Source: Anniella stebbinsi (taxonomy: Eukaryota; Chordata; Lepidosauria; Squamata; Anniellidae). From it: 64,000 nt of DNA. The position numbers and the translations under genes were made by a program. Positions within the stretch are counted from its first letter, which is position 1. Every line of letters starts with the position of its first letter. This document shows positions 57,201 to 64,000 of the stretch, piece by piece. Where the stretch lies: NCBI GenBank assembly GCA_029215795.1, contig JARDYH010000007.1:68936763-69000762 (forward strand). The letters run 5' to 3'. The notes under the pieces were generated by a model, which saw only the letters and a list, made by a program, of their open reading frames with translations, was not told the DNA's origin and did no database searches.

Positions 57201-60200
57201 TCGTGTGAACCCATCAGGTTGTGGCAAAGGGTTATTTTCAAAACTTCCAACTGTACCTGAATGTAAGTCAGAACGATCTTGGTCTATAGGTCCCCTCTCA
57301 TACCCAGCTTCATTCTCTTGTTTAATGTTGCAACGCTCAAAAGACTGGTATCCTTGCAGGTCGTCCGCGTGAGCGTTGTCATGGATGCCATCTTGAAATG
57401 GGAAATACAAGGACATAGGTGAGCGCAACTATCCCATTCTATCCATTCCAATCCCTACTTCGAAGGGAAAACGCATTCGCCAGCATTTCTTAACTGGGTA
57501 GGCTGTGGCAGATGGGTTGTGTGCGCACGACTGAGGTCAGTGTATAGCTTCAGCAGAATCTAGTGGCAGCAGCTTTTTCTGGAATACACTATTTCAGGGT
57601 ACAGATCGGGCAATGAGTGGGTTTCATGTCTGAAAGTTCCTCCTGGGAAAGAAACTCACTGCATGTGGTAAATTACAATGTCAGGGAGAAGGATTCGGTC
57701 TATCCTTCTTCCACACACGCTGTTTTTCTTGGCAAGATCTCCTCCCCAACATATCCCGGGGGGCGGGGGAGCATGGAAATAATATAGTCAAAGAAAAGCC
57801 TTATCCTCCGATTATGCCAAATGTATAAGCCAGGGCTGAAAAATGCAGGAGAGCAGCAGGAACTGTACATCCACCACACCATATAAAATAATGATGGAGG
57901 GAAATCTCATATTTTAAGTCCACTGTGCACAAATGGACAGAAAGTGGCGGGGATTGCTTTTCCCATTGCTAAGCGATGGGGCAGGTTAGGCCGGGGTGGC
58001 CCCTGGGTGAACGGTTGGGCCTGGGAGGTCCGCAAGAGTGTGGAGGGGTGAGGAAAGAACGGAGGGCTGCGGAGTGAGGGGCGGGCTGAGTGATGCACTC
58101 CAAGGAAGCATAGCAGCTTTCAGCATTTATTTGGGGCACGTAGAGTTTGCATTGAGTTCCCTAAGAATATTTATATTTATTTCCATCTGAAGCACAGAAT
58201 AGCTGTTTTTAAATGAATATTGTATTTATAATCTCTTTTTATGCTTTTTATGGTTTTAAATTTTGTATATTCAATCAATCAATCTTTATTACGGTCACAA
58301 GACCAGCAGAAATTTTGTATATTAGTTTTTTAATGTTCAATGTTTTAAATTTATAAACCGCCCAGAGAGCTTTGGCTATGGGGTAGTATATAAATGCAAT
58401 AAATAATAATAAGAATAAGAATAATAACTCCCTACCAAGCTCATCTCTCCTGTATATTCAGCCATTTTCTACACAGAATGGGAAACTCCTCTTCACATCC
58501 TGAGGACAGCCTATCGCCCTTGAACTAAACTCTTTATACACACACACACATTTTTAGAACTCGCATCGTGATTGCAATCCTCCCCTCATCTACTGAGCAT
58601 AAGTCTTGGTGATGCTTCACTGCCCTGAAGGGACACTCCCCTCACCTTTAAGGCATCACCTGGAACACAGCTGTGCTATCTACAGAAAAAAAGCTGCAGC
58701 TTCCCTAGGGCAAAAGGATATTCCAGGTGCTAAGAAAATATAGTAAGCCCTGGCAACGAAGTGCTACCTGGAGGAAAGATATCTGGATGTCAGACAAACA
58801 ACAGGGCATGAAAGAGTGTGTGAAAAGACTTCTTTCCACAGTGACAGGCCTAAATATCTGTCATGACGCCAGGCAGAAATAATTCCTTGGATCTTACAAA
58901 GATGACAAATCAACGTACCTATCATGCCTGGGAGGGGTGTTTGCAAACAAGAGAGCAAGGCCAAGCGCTCATCTTCCTTTTATCCTAAGCGAGGGGGCAA
59001 TCAAAGGAAGTGAGGCAGGTGGCCACCAGGAGGAGGGCCTTCTCTGTTATGGCACCACGGCTGTGGAATTTGCTCCCCAGTGAGGTTCGCCTGGCGCCGT
59101 TGCCAGGTGAAGACTTTTTTATTCTCCCAGCATTTTAACAACTAAATTAACTCAATTTTAACCCTTGCTGTTTTAAATTTGTATTTTAATCTGTATTAAT
59201 CTCTGCTGCTTGGTTTTATCCTGGTTGTGTTCTTATATTGTATGTTATTTTGTGTTTTTAGAATGTTGTTTGTTTTATATTTCTTAAAATGATTTCATGG
59301 TTTTAATTTCTGTGAACTGCCCAGAGAGCTTCGGCTATGGGGCGGTATAAAAATGCAATAAATAAATAAACAAACAAACAAACCCGAGGGCACTCTTTTT
59401 GGCACCGGATGCTAAATGTGACTCAACCCGAATTCGCCCACCAAACAGCATCGTCAACAGTCGTTAGCAATGGAGAAGAGTGCATTTTTAACCAAAGCGC
59501 ACTCTGCACACCGCCTTTGCCAGTTTCCCCCCACCACCACATGGCATCTCTAATGCTTTGCCAGCGGAGAGCTCTAGGCAGGCGTTGGGCATCTGGCAAC
59601 TGGGCAAAGCGTAGAACCGGGGTGAGAACAAACAGGGCACCCACCAGCCCGCACCCCGGTCCCCTCATCACCTGCTGTGGGATACACCCCCGCCCACTAC
59701 CATATCTCCGCAAGTGGACTCACGTGGGGCCCCTAAAGGATGTCAAGAGGGTCCCAGCATGGAGCTGCACCCCGGGGTGCTGGGGGTGGCGGTGAGGAGA
59801 TCAGCGAGGGGCGCGCACGCGGCTGTCCCGCAAGGCAGGGGAAGTTACGGGCCGAAGGAGTCCTGCGGCCCAGCGCGGCGCTGCACCGGGGGGCCCGCGC
59901 GTTAAGGGCGCTCTCACAAGCAGCCCCGCGAGACCCCGCCGTCCCCAGCGCGGAGCTCCATCCCGGGGCCCGCGTGGTTTTTCTACAGGGTGGAAGAGGG
60001 CTTGCGAGACCGCGGTCCCCGGCGCGGAGCTGCACCGGGAGGGCCCCCTCCTCCGTCCCCGGCGCGGAGACGCACCCAGGGGCCCACGCCTTCGCTAACG
60101 GGTGTGTAAGGGGACCAGAGACCGCGGCGCGGACCAGCACCGGGAGGCCCACGCCTTCGCCTACGGGTGTGTAAGAGGACCGGAGACCGCGGTCCCCAGC

Positions 60201-60508
60201 GCGGAGCTGCACCGGGAGGCCCACGCCTTCGCTAACGGGTCGGAGAGGACCGGGGGGCCCCACCCGCACCCCCCGGCGCGGCGCTGCTTCGGAGTGAGGC
60301 CTATCCCCGTCCTTCCCTGCGGCTTACAATGCCCGTCAGACAGCGGATCCCTGCCCGAGCCCGGTCCAGGCGCTTCGCCGCGGCCCTGCTCCGCTTCTAG
60401 CGCCGCCTGCAGCCGCACCGCCAACTCGGCCTTCAGCCCGCGAGTGTCGAGGCCGCGCCGGCCCAGCTCCTCCTTCAGCTCGTTGACGCGCAGCCTCCGC
60501 ACGTCCAT
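43202..60508 (-). CDS. HNRNPUL1: HNRNPUL1, heterogeneous nuclear ribonucleoprotein U-like protein 1 (15 coding exons)
   Basis: Coding exons on the minus strand: 60328-60508, 57257-57391, 55872-56130, 55243-55316, 54102-54241, 53159-53258, 51929-52041, 51391-51657, 50354-50476, 49435-49563, 47513-47681, 45741-46118, 45048-45292, 44267-44467, 43202-43318. All introns are GT-AG and the phases join to one 2631-bp frame, 876 aa; human is about 856. Domains in order: SAP DNA-binding domain (aa 3-37, starts [15 protein letters not shown]), acidic/Tyr-rich linker, SPRY domain (about 217-410), P-loop polynucleotide-kinase-like domain (Walker A GLPAAGKT at 429-436), Gly/Arg-rich RGG region (about 600-700), 12-Gln run (721-732), Tyr/Pro/Gln-rich tail ending GGSSAQ. 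Known for the family: nuclear RNA binding and mRNA processing/export, and recruitment to DNA breaks to aid end resection. The start ATG has G at -3 and +4. Paralogues HNRNPU and HNRNPUL2 share the domains, but the N- and C-termini match UL1 best. Confidence 0.97.
43995..44068 (-). mobile_element. HNRNPUL1: SINE head fragment in HNRNPUL1 intron 14
   Basis: 'aaggtttggactcaggtctt', 'cccagtccaaatccaacaca' and 'ctgccactaaaccacactga' look like a tRNA-derived head in reverse. Confidence 0.45.
44267..44467 (-). CDS. HNRNPUL1: HNRNPUL1 coding exon 14 (Tyr/Pro-rich)
   Basis: 201 bp, phase 0, acceptor ctccacag|CAGAG, donor CAACAG|GTAGG. Encodes [35 protein letters not shown], a Pro/Ala stretch and [10 protein letters not shown]. 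Low-complexity, Tyr-rich, prion-like composition. Confidence 0.93.
44505..44584. repeat. HNRNPUL1: (TC)19 + (ACGC/ACGT)n compound repeat, HNRNPUL1 intron 13
   Basis: TC run 44505-44542, then a 42-bp alternating purine-pyrimidine run (ACAC, ACGC, ACGT units) 44543-44584. On the gene strand the GA run ends 37 bases before the exon 14 acceptor. Confidence 0.95.
45048..45292 (-). CDS. HNRNPUL1: HNRNPUL1 coding exon 13 (NR-rich, poly-Gln)
   Basis: Acceptor cattcag|GCTTC, donor CCACAG|GTAGG, ends in phase 0. Encodes [19 protein letters not shown], twelve consecutive CAG-coded Gln, [20 protein letters not shown] and a Pro/Ala-rich segment. Confidence 0.94.
45165..45200 (-). repeat. HNRNPUL1: (CAG)12 coding for poly-Gln
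   Basis: Twelve uninterrupted CAG codons in exon 13. Confidence 0.95.
45741..46118 (-). CDS. HNRNPUL1: HNRNPUL1 coding exon 12 (RGG / poly-Gly)
   Basis: Acceptor acgccag|CCAAC, donor GGAG|GTAAG. Encodes [40 protein letters not shown], then FDNRG/RGG repeats and long poly-Gly runs written by GGA/GGT codons. RGG boxes are RNA-binding and arginine-methylated in this family. Confidence 0.95.
47513..47681 (-). CDS. HNRNPUL1: HNRNPUL1 coding exon 11
   Basis: Acceptor tgctag|ACAAA, donor ATGAAAG|GTAGG. Encodes [20 protein letters not shown], then [20 protein letters not shown] and [13 protein letters not shown], nearly identical to human. Confidence 0.97.
49219..49240. repeat. HNRNPUL1: (TC)11 in HNRNPUL1 intron 10
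   Basis: Perfect dinucleotide run about 200 bp past the exon 10 donor. Confidence 0.9.
49435..49563 (-). CDS. HNRNPUL1: HNRNPUL1 coding exon 10
   Basis: Acceptor tctcag|GTGAT, donor GATCAG|GTAGG, phase 0. Encodes [20 protein letters not shown] followed by [16 protein letters not shown], part of the kinase-like fold; ILDQ is the Walker-B-like strand. Confidence 0.97.
49830..49960 (-). mobile_element. HNRNPUL1: SINE core fragment in HNRNPUL1 intron 9
   Basis: 'tcataaccctcacagcagtc' and 'ctgtgaggttggccaggatt', then 'tatcccaaggctacctagaa'. Diverged MIR-type core. Confidence 0.45.
50354..50476 (-). CDS. HNRNPUL1: HNRNPUL1 coding exon 9 (Walker A)
   Basis: Acceptor tttcag|ATCTT, donor ATGAGG|GTAAG, phase 0. 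Encodes [20 protein letters not shown] then [24 protein letters not shown] is the P-loop typical of the hnRNP-U family kinase-like domain. Confidence 0.97.
50930..51260 (+). mobile_element. HNRNPUL1: LINE 3' end in HNRNPUL1 intron 8
   Basis: 'caccaggtagatatcaaaac', 'ttttggtggtagcacccagt', 'tacaagtgctataaataaat', then 'ggcatcataggcagtggctt'. Antisense to the gene. Nearly the same sequence as 52.49-52.83 kb. Confidence 0.7.
51391..51657 (-). CDS. HNRNPUL1: HNRNPUL1 coding exon 8 (SPRY end)
   Basis: 267 bp in phase 0, acceptor cgtag|GACTT, donor TGTGAA|GTAGG. Encodes [20 protein letters not shown] through [19 protein letters not shown] and [19 protein letters not shown], ending at the linker into the P-loop domain. 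Confidence 0.97.
51929..52041 (-). CDS. HNRNPUL1: HNRNPUL1 coding exon 7 (SPRY)
   Basis: Acceptor tcattag|GTGAA, donor CTTGTG|GTGAG, ends in phase 0. Encodes [18 protein letters not shown] and then [18 protein letters not shown]. Confidence 0.95.
52215..52835 (+). mobile_element. HNRNPUL1: LINE 3' end in HNRNPUL1 intron 6
   Basis: Longer copy of the same element, including 'gatctgatcatataatgcca' and 'agagctcttaaaaaccttcg' upstream and ending 'ataaataaatggcatcatag'. Antisense to the gene. Confidence 0.7.
53159..53258 (-). CDS. HNRNPUL1: HNRNPUL1 coding exon 6 (SPRY)
   Basis: Acceptor tccccag|ATCAA, donor CAGTTAG|GTAAG. Encodes [20 protein letters not shown] followed by [13 protein letters not shown], nearly identical to human. 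Confidence 0.97.
53519..53748. repeat. HNRNPUL1: Long imperfect palindrome in HNRNPUL1 intron 5
   Basis: Arm 53519-53630 and arm 53641-53748 are inverse complements over about 105 bp, for example 'tacaaatttatgtattttgc' against 'gcaaaatacataaatttgta', with a loop of about 10 bp. Likely a MITE; the transcript would fold into a long hairpin. Confidence 0.75.
53880..54060 (-). mobile_element. HNRNPUL1: Family E LINE 3' end in HNRNPUL1 intron 5
   Basis: 'ctctaccgcccaatagccaa' and 'aactctctggacagttcaga' in reverse orientation, running to about 40 bp from the exon 5 donor. In sense with the gene. Confidence 0.55.
54102..54241 (-). CDS. HNRNPUL1: HNRNPUL1 coding exon 5 (SPRY start)
   Basis: Acceptor ttccag|ATAAT, donor ATGAAG|GTAC, ends in phase 0. 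Encodes [20 protein letters not shown] and onward through [22 protein letters not shown], the first part of the SPRY domain, very close to human. Confidence 0.96.
55243..55316 (-). CDS. HNRNPUL1: HNRNPUL1 coding exon 4
   Basis: 74 bp, acceptor tttccag|GGGCC, donor ACACAT|GTAAG. Encodes the conserved acidic stretch [20 protein letters not shown] followed by AIDT, leading into the SPRY domain. Confidence 0.93.
55872..56130 (-). CDS. HNRNPUL1: HNRNPUL1 coding exon 3 (Tyr-Asn repeat linker)
   Basis: Acceptor tgcag|AAATG, donor AAGAG|GTGCG. Encodes aa 106-191: EMKTELKQ, then a repeat with Tyr at 120, 127, 135, 142, 149 and 156 in the pattern S-S-Y-N-A, a QQQQQ run, and the conserved [20 protein letters not shown]. 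The Tyr-Asn repeat block is not in the human protein as I recall it. Confidence 0.93.
56892..57213. mobile_element. HNRNPUL1: Family G MITE in HNRNPUL1 intron 2
   Basis: 322 bp with ends 'tgggttcacacaacacacta' and 'agcgtgtcgtgtgaaccca'. Inner arms 'gttttccgcagggtgg' and 'caccctgcggaaaag' also pair. No target duplication recognised and no coding capacity. Confidence 0.65.
57257..57391 (-). CDS. HNRNPUL1: HNRNPUL1 coding exon 2
   Basis: The acceptor is tttcaag|ATGGC and the donor TTCAG|GTAC. Phase 1 in and phase 1 out. It completes DGHY and carries the conserved [13 protein letters not shown] segment (human IKQENESGYERRP), which identifies the exon despite low identity around it. Confidence 0.92.
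58130..58420 (+). mobile_element. HNRNPUL1: Family E LINE 3' end in HNRNPUL1 intron 1, with nested insertion
   Basis: 'aaaccgcccagagagctttg' and 'gctatggggtagtatataaa' tail. It is interrupted at 58271-58309 by another short insertion (separate entry). Confidence 0.7.
58271..58309 (-). mobile_element. 39-bp 5'-truncated LINE insertion with 13-bp TSD
   Basis: The inserted bases on the minus strand read 'ctgctggtcttgtgaccgta' then 'ataaagattgattgattga', a LINE 3' end with a (GATT)n tail. Exact duplications aaattttgtatat flank it at 58258-58270 and 58310-58322. A clean, very short target-primed insertion. Confidence 0.8.
58990..59372 (+). mobile_element. HNRNPUL1: Family E LINE 3' end in HNRNPUL1 intron 1
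   Basis: 'gccttctctgttatggcacc', 'tgtggaatttgctccccagt', 'aactgcccagagagcttcgg', 'ctatggggcggtataaaaat' and an AATAAATAAAC tail. Confidence 0.75.
59870..60298. repeat. HNRNPUL1: GC-rich minisatellite in HNRNPUL1 intron 1
   Basis: About six diverged units of ~40-75 bp, each with 'cagcgcggagctgcaccggg', 'aggcccacgccttcgctaac' and 'gaccggagaccgcggtcccc' type blocks. The last three (from 60060) are closest, at about 68 bp. It ends about 30 bp from the exon 1 donor. Confidence 0.75.
60328..60508 (-). CDS. HNRNPUL1: HNRNPUL1 coding exon 1 (SAP domain)
   Basis: Encodes aa 1-60 plus one base of codon 61. The SAP motif ([24 protein letters not shown]) fills aa 7-35. The donor is CATT|GTAAG at 60327-60326. 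The start context gccATGG is strong. The sequence after aa 40 is Gly/Pro-rich and shorter than the acidic stretch I recall in human. Confidence 0.95.
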
Positions 60509-61090
60509 GGCCCGCTCAGTCCCCTCCGCAGAGCCGCGGTTGCCAGGCCATCGAGCCTCCGTTCCGGGCCCGACTCAAAATGGCCGCCCTCACCCTCCTC
60601 TCCTCTCACAGTGGCGCCGCCATGCACCGGCCCTTCCGGTTGGCCAGCCGTCAAGAGGAGGAATGTAAGGAGCTGCCTGATTGGGTCCCGTGTTCCCTAC
60701 GTCTGCGCCCTCCTCTCTTTCCCTCCGTCTCCCGCTCGTTCCCCGACTGTGAGAGAGGCTCATTCATTGGACAAAGGTATTGGGAAATCTATAAAGAGCT
60801 TTCTCATTGGCTAATGATAGCTCGTTCGCTCACCGCCTTCATCTAAGGTGAAACTGGTCCGGGAAAGAGAAGGGGGGGAAAAACTGATTGACGAACGAGG
60901 GAGTCCCTGAAGACCAATCACAAGTCCCCTCCCCCTCTAACTTCCCATTGGTTGAAGCATGGGTTCGTTTGTTTGTGGAGGGATTTTTCTGCCTTTCCTA
61001 TTGGCTGAGCCTTGCGTAAGCTTCATTTTTGCAGGCGAATAGTCATGAATGTCTCTAGCGGATGCTGTTGCACGTAGAATTTCCATTGGC
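60509..61090 (-). promoter_or_regulatory. HNRNPUL1: HNRNPUL1 5' UTR and CCAAT-rich promoter
   Basis: CpG-rich sequence around and upstream of the start codon. On the gene strand, YY1-like GCCGCCAT (plus strand 60616-60623) and an ETS-like core CTTCCGGTT (plus 60633-60641) lie just upstream. CCAAT boxes read as ATTGG on the plus strand at 60680, 60766, 60806, 60947, 61000 and 61085, plus CCAAT at 60914. No TATA box near 60550-60650 was recognised. The exact start site is not visible. Confidence 0.65.
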
Positions 61091-61493
61091 TGAATAACTG
61101 GGGCGAAGGAGGGGGGAAAACCCTCCTTGGTGTGTTGTCTTTGCTAGCGCCTTCAATAGGGATCAAAGCAGGTTACGTAATCTTTGGATGAAAAGCAAAT
61201 AAAACAATAATAAAATCTAAAACAACAACATATAATATAATCAAAAGAAAAGGGGGCAGGAGAGAAACTGCAATCCTATATACATTTACCTGAGAGCAAT
61301 TCCCATTGGGCTCAATGGGGCTTACTCCTGAGTAGATACAGCATACATACAGGATTGTGCTGCTTTTCCGTGCTTAGAGCAGACTTATTGGAATTGGATA
61401 ACTTGAGTCTCATCCATTTCAATGGGGCTACTCTAAGCGTGACTGGATCCAGCTCATTGGCTTGTAGCACCAGAAATATGCCTTTCCCCTAAA

Positions 61494-61814
61494 TAGGCTG
61501 ACCATATGAAAAGGAGGACAGGGCTCATGTAACTTTAACAGTTGTAGAGAAAAGGGAATTTCAGCCAGTGTCATTTGTATGCCATTAGTTACTGGTGATA
61601 TTCCCTCTTCATCGCAACAGTTAAAGTCGCAGGGGCCCTGCCTTCTTTTGTATAGGGTCATTCTAGTATAGTGCCTGCACCTTTAACTGTTGTGATGAAG
61701 AGGGGATTTCACCAGGAACGAATTGCATACAAATGACATTGGCTGGAATTCCCTTTTTTTCTACAACTGTTAAAGTTACATGAGCCCTGTCCTCCTTTTC
61801 ATATGATCAGCCTA
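61494..61814. mobile_element. Family A hAT MITE, complete copy with TSD
   Basis: 321 bp, ends TAGGCTGACCATATG / CATATGATCAGCCTA, flanked by exact 8-bp cccctaaa at 61486-61493 and 61815-61822. Identical length to the 332-652 copy, about 0.7 kb upstream of the HNRNPUL1 promoter. Confidence 0.85.
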
Positions 61815-62623
61815 CCCCTAAATAGCTCACAAGTCAGATCAGTATGTTCCTGCTGGCCCCTGCTTCTGTGCCATTAACAGCAAGCAACCCAACAAGCAGA
61901 AATGTAGGAGATGAAGCTTTTCCTATTTATCTCCACAGCAGCTAAAAATTCAGTTCTTTTTTTTAGTGCAGTCCTATGCATGTCCTCCCCCCCTTTGATT
62001 TCAATGAGACATCAGAAGAATGCTTTGGATTGCATCCAGTTGAGGCTTTTATCACGCTACTCCCCTGCCTTGTTCACAGAATTTTACTGGGGGTTGAGAC
62101 GTCATCATCTTCCACTCATAACCCTCTTGTGTTTCTCCACTGATTCTAACTTCTTTTTGCTTACTATGGAAAATCGTTAAGGAAGGAAACGATGGAATTG
62201 TTGCACAGTGCCTGCTGACTGTTAGCGCTCGGAGCCCTCACGCTCTAGAAGTGCTTCAAGTTGCAGCATAAGATGAAATGGACAGGTGGAGGAGGGCCAG
62301 TTAACCATGGTAGCTTTAACTACAAAAGGCTGCGTTAAGCAGCCCTCCTTAAAGAGGGAGTTCCACCAAGGGTAACATAGCTGTTGTTTACAGCCTGAAG
62401 AGTTCAATGTATAATCAGGTACACCTCTGGGGTGTATTTCTGTCACATATATGCGGCCCATACCGGCTAAAATATGGAAACATCAATGCTTTAAAGCAGG
62501 TGTGAGCAATACGAATTTGCACATGGAATTTGGCAGTATGTGCCATGCTTTTGAATTTAGTGGAAGTTATTTCCAAGTAAAGACTTCCAAGCGCTTGGGC
62601 AAGGTAAGAGACTGGAAGAGGAT

Positions 62624-62700
62624 AGCTCCTTTAGAGTTCTGACTAAAACGTGGAGCAGATTCTCCGCCCCACTGACAATGGAGCCAGCAGCCTCCATTAG
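62624..62700. mobile_element. Family I MITE, half-copy
   Basis: 'agctcctttagagttctgac', 'gtggagcagattctccgccc' and 'caatggagccagcagcctcc' follow the right arm of the palindrome at 13.7-13.8 kb. Confidence 0.5.
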
Positions 62701-62883
62701 TTTGCACTTCCCTTAAAGGGTCAGAGGTGCAACTGGCATTGTATTGGAGGTACAAGTGGCCTCCGTGTATCAGCTTAGGCTGAGAGTGCTTTCAGATAAA
62801 GGGCTCCTAGCTGTAATAATCCAAAGGCCGTGTGCAGCTGTCCCATTTTAGCGCATTTTCTGCGTAAAGGGAAAACTCGATAG

Positions 62884-62893
62884 AATAATAATA

Positions 62894-62926
<33 letters not shown>

Positions 62927-63345
62927 TATAGCCCGCCTCTCCCTTCGGATCGAGGTGGGGAACAGCAACAATATAAAACACAGAAATCACAACAGTTAAA
63001 ATCTGAAAAGCAAGAGAAAAATACAACATTAAAAACATCTTAAAATTCATCTGGATAGGCCTGTCGGAAGAGGACAATCTTCATGACTCTCTTGAATTCA
63101 TGAAGACTGTCAATTTGTCTAACCTCCTCCGACAGACCATTCCATAGTCTGGGAGCGATGGAAGAGAAGGTCCTCTGGGTAACACCCGCCAGCCTAGTTC
63201 TGGCTGGCTTGAGTAAGTGGTAATAATAAAACACAGGACCGGAAGACGATGACACCTGGATCACACACACACACACCTGCAAACTTCCGTGAATGGAGCA
63301 GGGTGATGGAGCCATAAAAGGCCTCGTTGGAAGCACCCTGATGCA
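62884..63345 (-). mobile_element. LINE 3' end with RT C-terminus
   Basis: The minus strand translates LLKPARTRLAGVTQRTFSSI, APRLWNGLSEEVRQIDSLHE and FKRVMKIVLFRQAY, the usual end of L2/CR1-group polyproteins, followed by a 3' UTR and (ATT)n. Confidence 0.75.
62894..62927. repeat. (ATT)n microsatellite
   Basis: Perfect run at the 3' end of the minus-strand LINE at 62.9-63.3 kb. Confidence 0.85.
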
Positions 63346-63364
63346 ACTACTGCAACCCTATCTG

Positions 63365-63555
63365 GACTGAGATAGTTTTGCTGCAGTTACCCGCACTCTG
63401 GTAATCTCCCAGTTGGATTACTGCAAAGCGTTACTGCCTTTAAAAACAGTTTGGAAACTTCAGCTAGTCCGAAATAGGACAGCCAGGCTGTGAACTGGAA
63501 CTGGACAATATGATCATATCAAGCCACATTCTGCACTGGCTTCCCAGTGTTGCAA
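63365..63555 (+). mobile_element. LINE RT C-terminal fragment
   Basis: Translates LVISQLDYCK, matching the conserved 'S-x-L-D-Y-C-N' motif, then 'gaaataggacagccaggctg' and 'cacattctgcactggcttcc'. The element seems to resume at 63905. Confidence 0.6.
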
Positions 63556-63904
63556 GAAAGGTTATTTCAAGCTGTTTTGATGAAGAAGTTTAATATGAAA
63601 TTGCTGTGCTCATTTCCTTCTATCATAAAGAAGCTGAAGTTATTAGTGGTCATGAAACTTTGGTTCAACTTGCTCTCTCTCTCTCTCTTCCCCCCCTCCC
63701 TTCGGTTCTGAGGTCATTAAGTAATCCATACTAGCCAGAGAAGTTTAGGTATTCAAGTTAATCAACAGCTGTTTCGTCTCTGCTAAAGTATCGGCCTCCT
63801 GAAGACAAGAAGAGCAAATTACCAGAGATTAAGAATAGCCGGCTGGCCGGGGTTTGGTGGGGGAGAGGCTGAAACCAGCAGACTGTTTCTGGGACCAATG
63901 GAAA

Positions 63905-64000
63905 ATAGTGGTGTTAACCTTGATGCAAATCCTAAACAGCTTGGGGTCAGGTTATCTGAACGAGCATCTCCTGCCCTATATACCTACCTGGACCTTTAGG
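63905..64000 (+). mobile_element. Family E LINE, continues past window end
   Basis: 'ttgatgcaaatcctaaacag', 'cttggggtcaggttatctga' and 'acgagcatctcctgccctat' correspond to the ALN-x-LG-x-x-YL-x-E-x-LLPY region. Separated from 63365-63555 by about 350 bp of other sequence. Confidence 0.6.

Larger units (their letters stand above)
59750..60600. promoter_or_regulatory. CpG island over HNRNPUL1 exon 1 and 5' intron 1
   Basis: By eye this is by far the densest CpG and GC block in the window, covering the first exon, the first ~580 bp of intron 1 and the immediate upstream region. Much of it is the GC-rich minisatellite described separately. No CpG ratio was computed. Confidence 0.75.

Noticed and set aside
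59733..60269. 178-codon minus-strand frame across intron 1 of HNRNPUL1, repeating [15 protein letters not shown]
   Set aside because: It is the GC-rich minisatellite read in one frame, inside an intron of a well-supported gene.
1..64000. CRISPR arrays, bacterial operons, phage or integron features
   Set aside because: No spaced direct-repeat arrays or prokaryotic genes; the tandem repeats seen are eukaryotic micro- and minisatellites.

Overview
This window is vertebrate nuclear DNA, most likely from a squamate reptile (lizard or snake). The reasons are: intron-containing genes whose exons translate to well-known vertebrate proteins; CR1 LINE 3' ends with the ATTCTATGAT tail; abundant LINE tails of the type 'gcttcggctatggggcggtat..aataaataa'; tRNA-headed CORE-SINEs; and many palindromic hAT-type MITEs. 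No bacterial, plasmid or phage features were seen. The species is an inference.

Two protein-coding genes are supported, both on the minus strand, head to tail. HNRNPUL1 (heterogeneous nuclear ribonucleoprotein U-like 1) occupies 43202-60508 in 15 coding exons. Every splice junction is GT/AG, phases match throughout, and the spliced CDS is 2631 bp (876 aa). CCDC97 (coiled-coil domain-containing 97) occupies 33229-40109 in 5 coding exons (1521 bp, 506 aa). The same order and orientation (HNRNPUL1 then CCDC97) is known from human 19q13.2, so this is conserved synteny. The next gene in that mammalian order, TGFB1, was not recognised in the remaining 32 kb.

Layout: 1-32.6 kb is gene-poor and repeat-rich (hAT MITEs, CR1 and other LINE 3' ends, an R4/R2-like LINE fragment, SINEs, microsatellites), with one very good CTCF-like site at 31.02 kb. 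32.6-40.4 kb is CCDC97 with a GC-rich promoter. 40.4-42.7 kb is the intergenic spacer with one LINE copy. 42.7-60.6 kb is HNRNPUL1, whose introns carry LINE fragments, a long palindrome, MITEs and a (TC)n/(ACGY)n tract. 59.75-61.1 kb is the HNRNPUL1 CpG-rich 5' end, with a GC-rich minisatellite in intron 1 and seven CCAAT boxes upstream. 61.1-64 kb is repeat-rich upstream DNA.

HNRNPUL1 is a nuclear RNA/DNA-binding protein (SAP, SPRY, P-loop kinase-like fold, RGG and Y/Q-rich tail). CCDC97 is a small acidic conserved protein of poorly defined role. Points worth a second look: a period-7 Tyr-Asn repeat in HNRNPUL1 exon 3 not in my recollection of the human protein; the long N-terminal part of CCDC97; TE copies carrying CTCF-like or ZNF143-like motifs; a Z-DNA/H-DNA-prone tract next to the exon 14 acceptor; and several structured MITEs with clean target-site duplications. 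I saw no candidate for a wholly new biological system.
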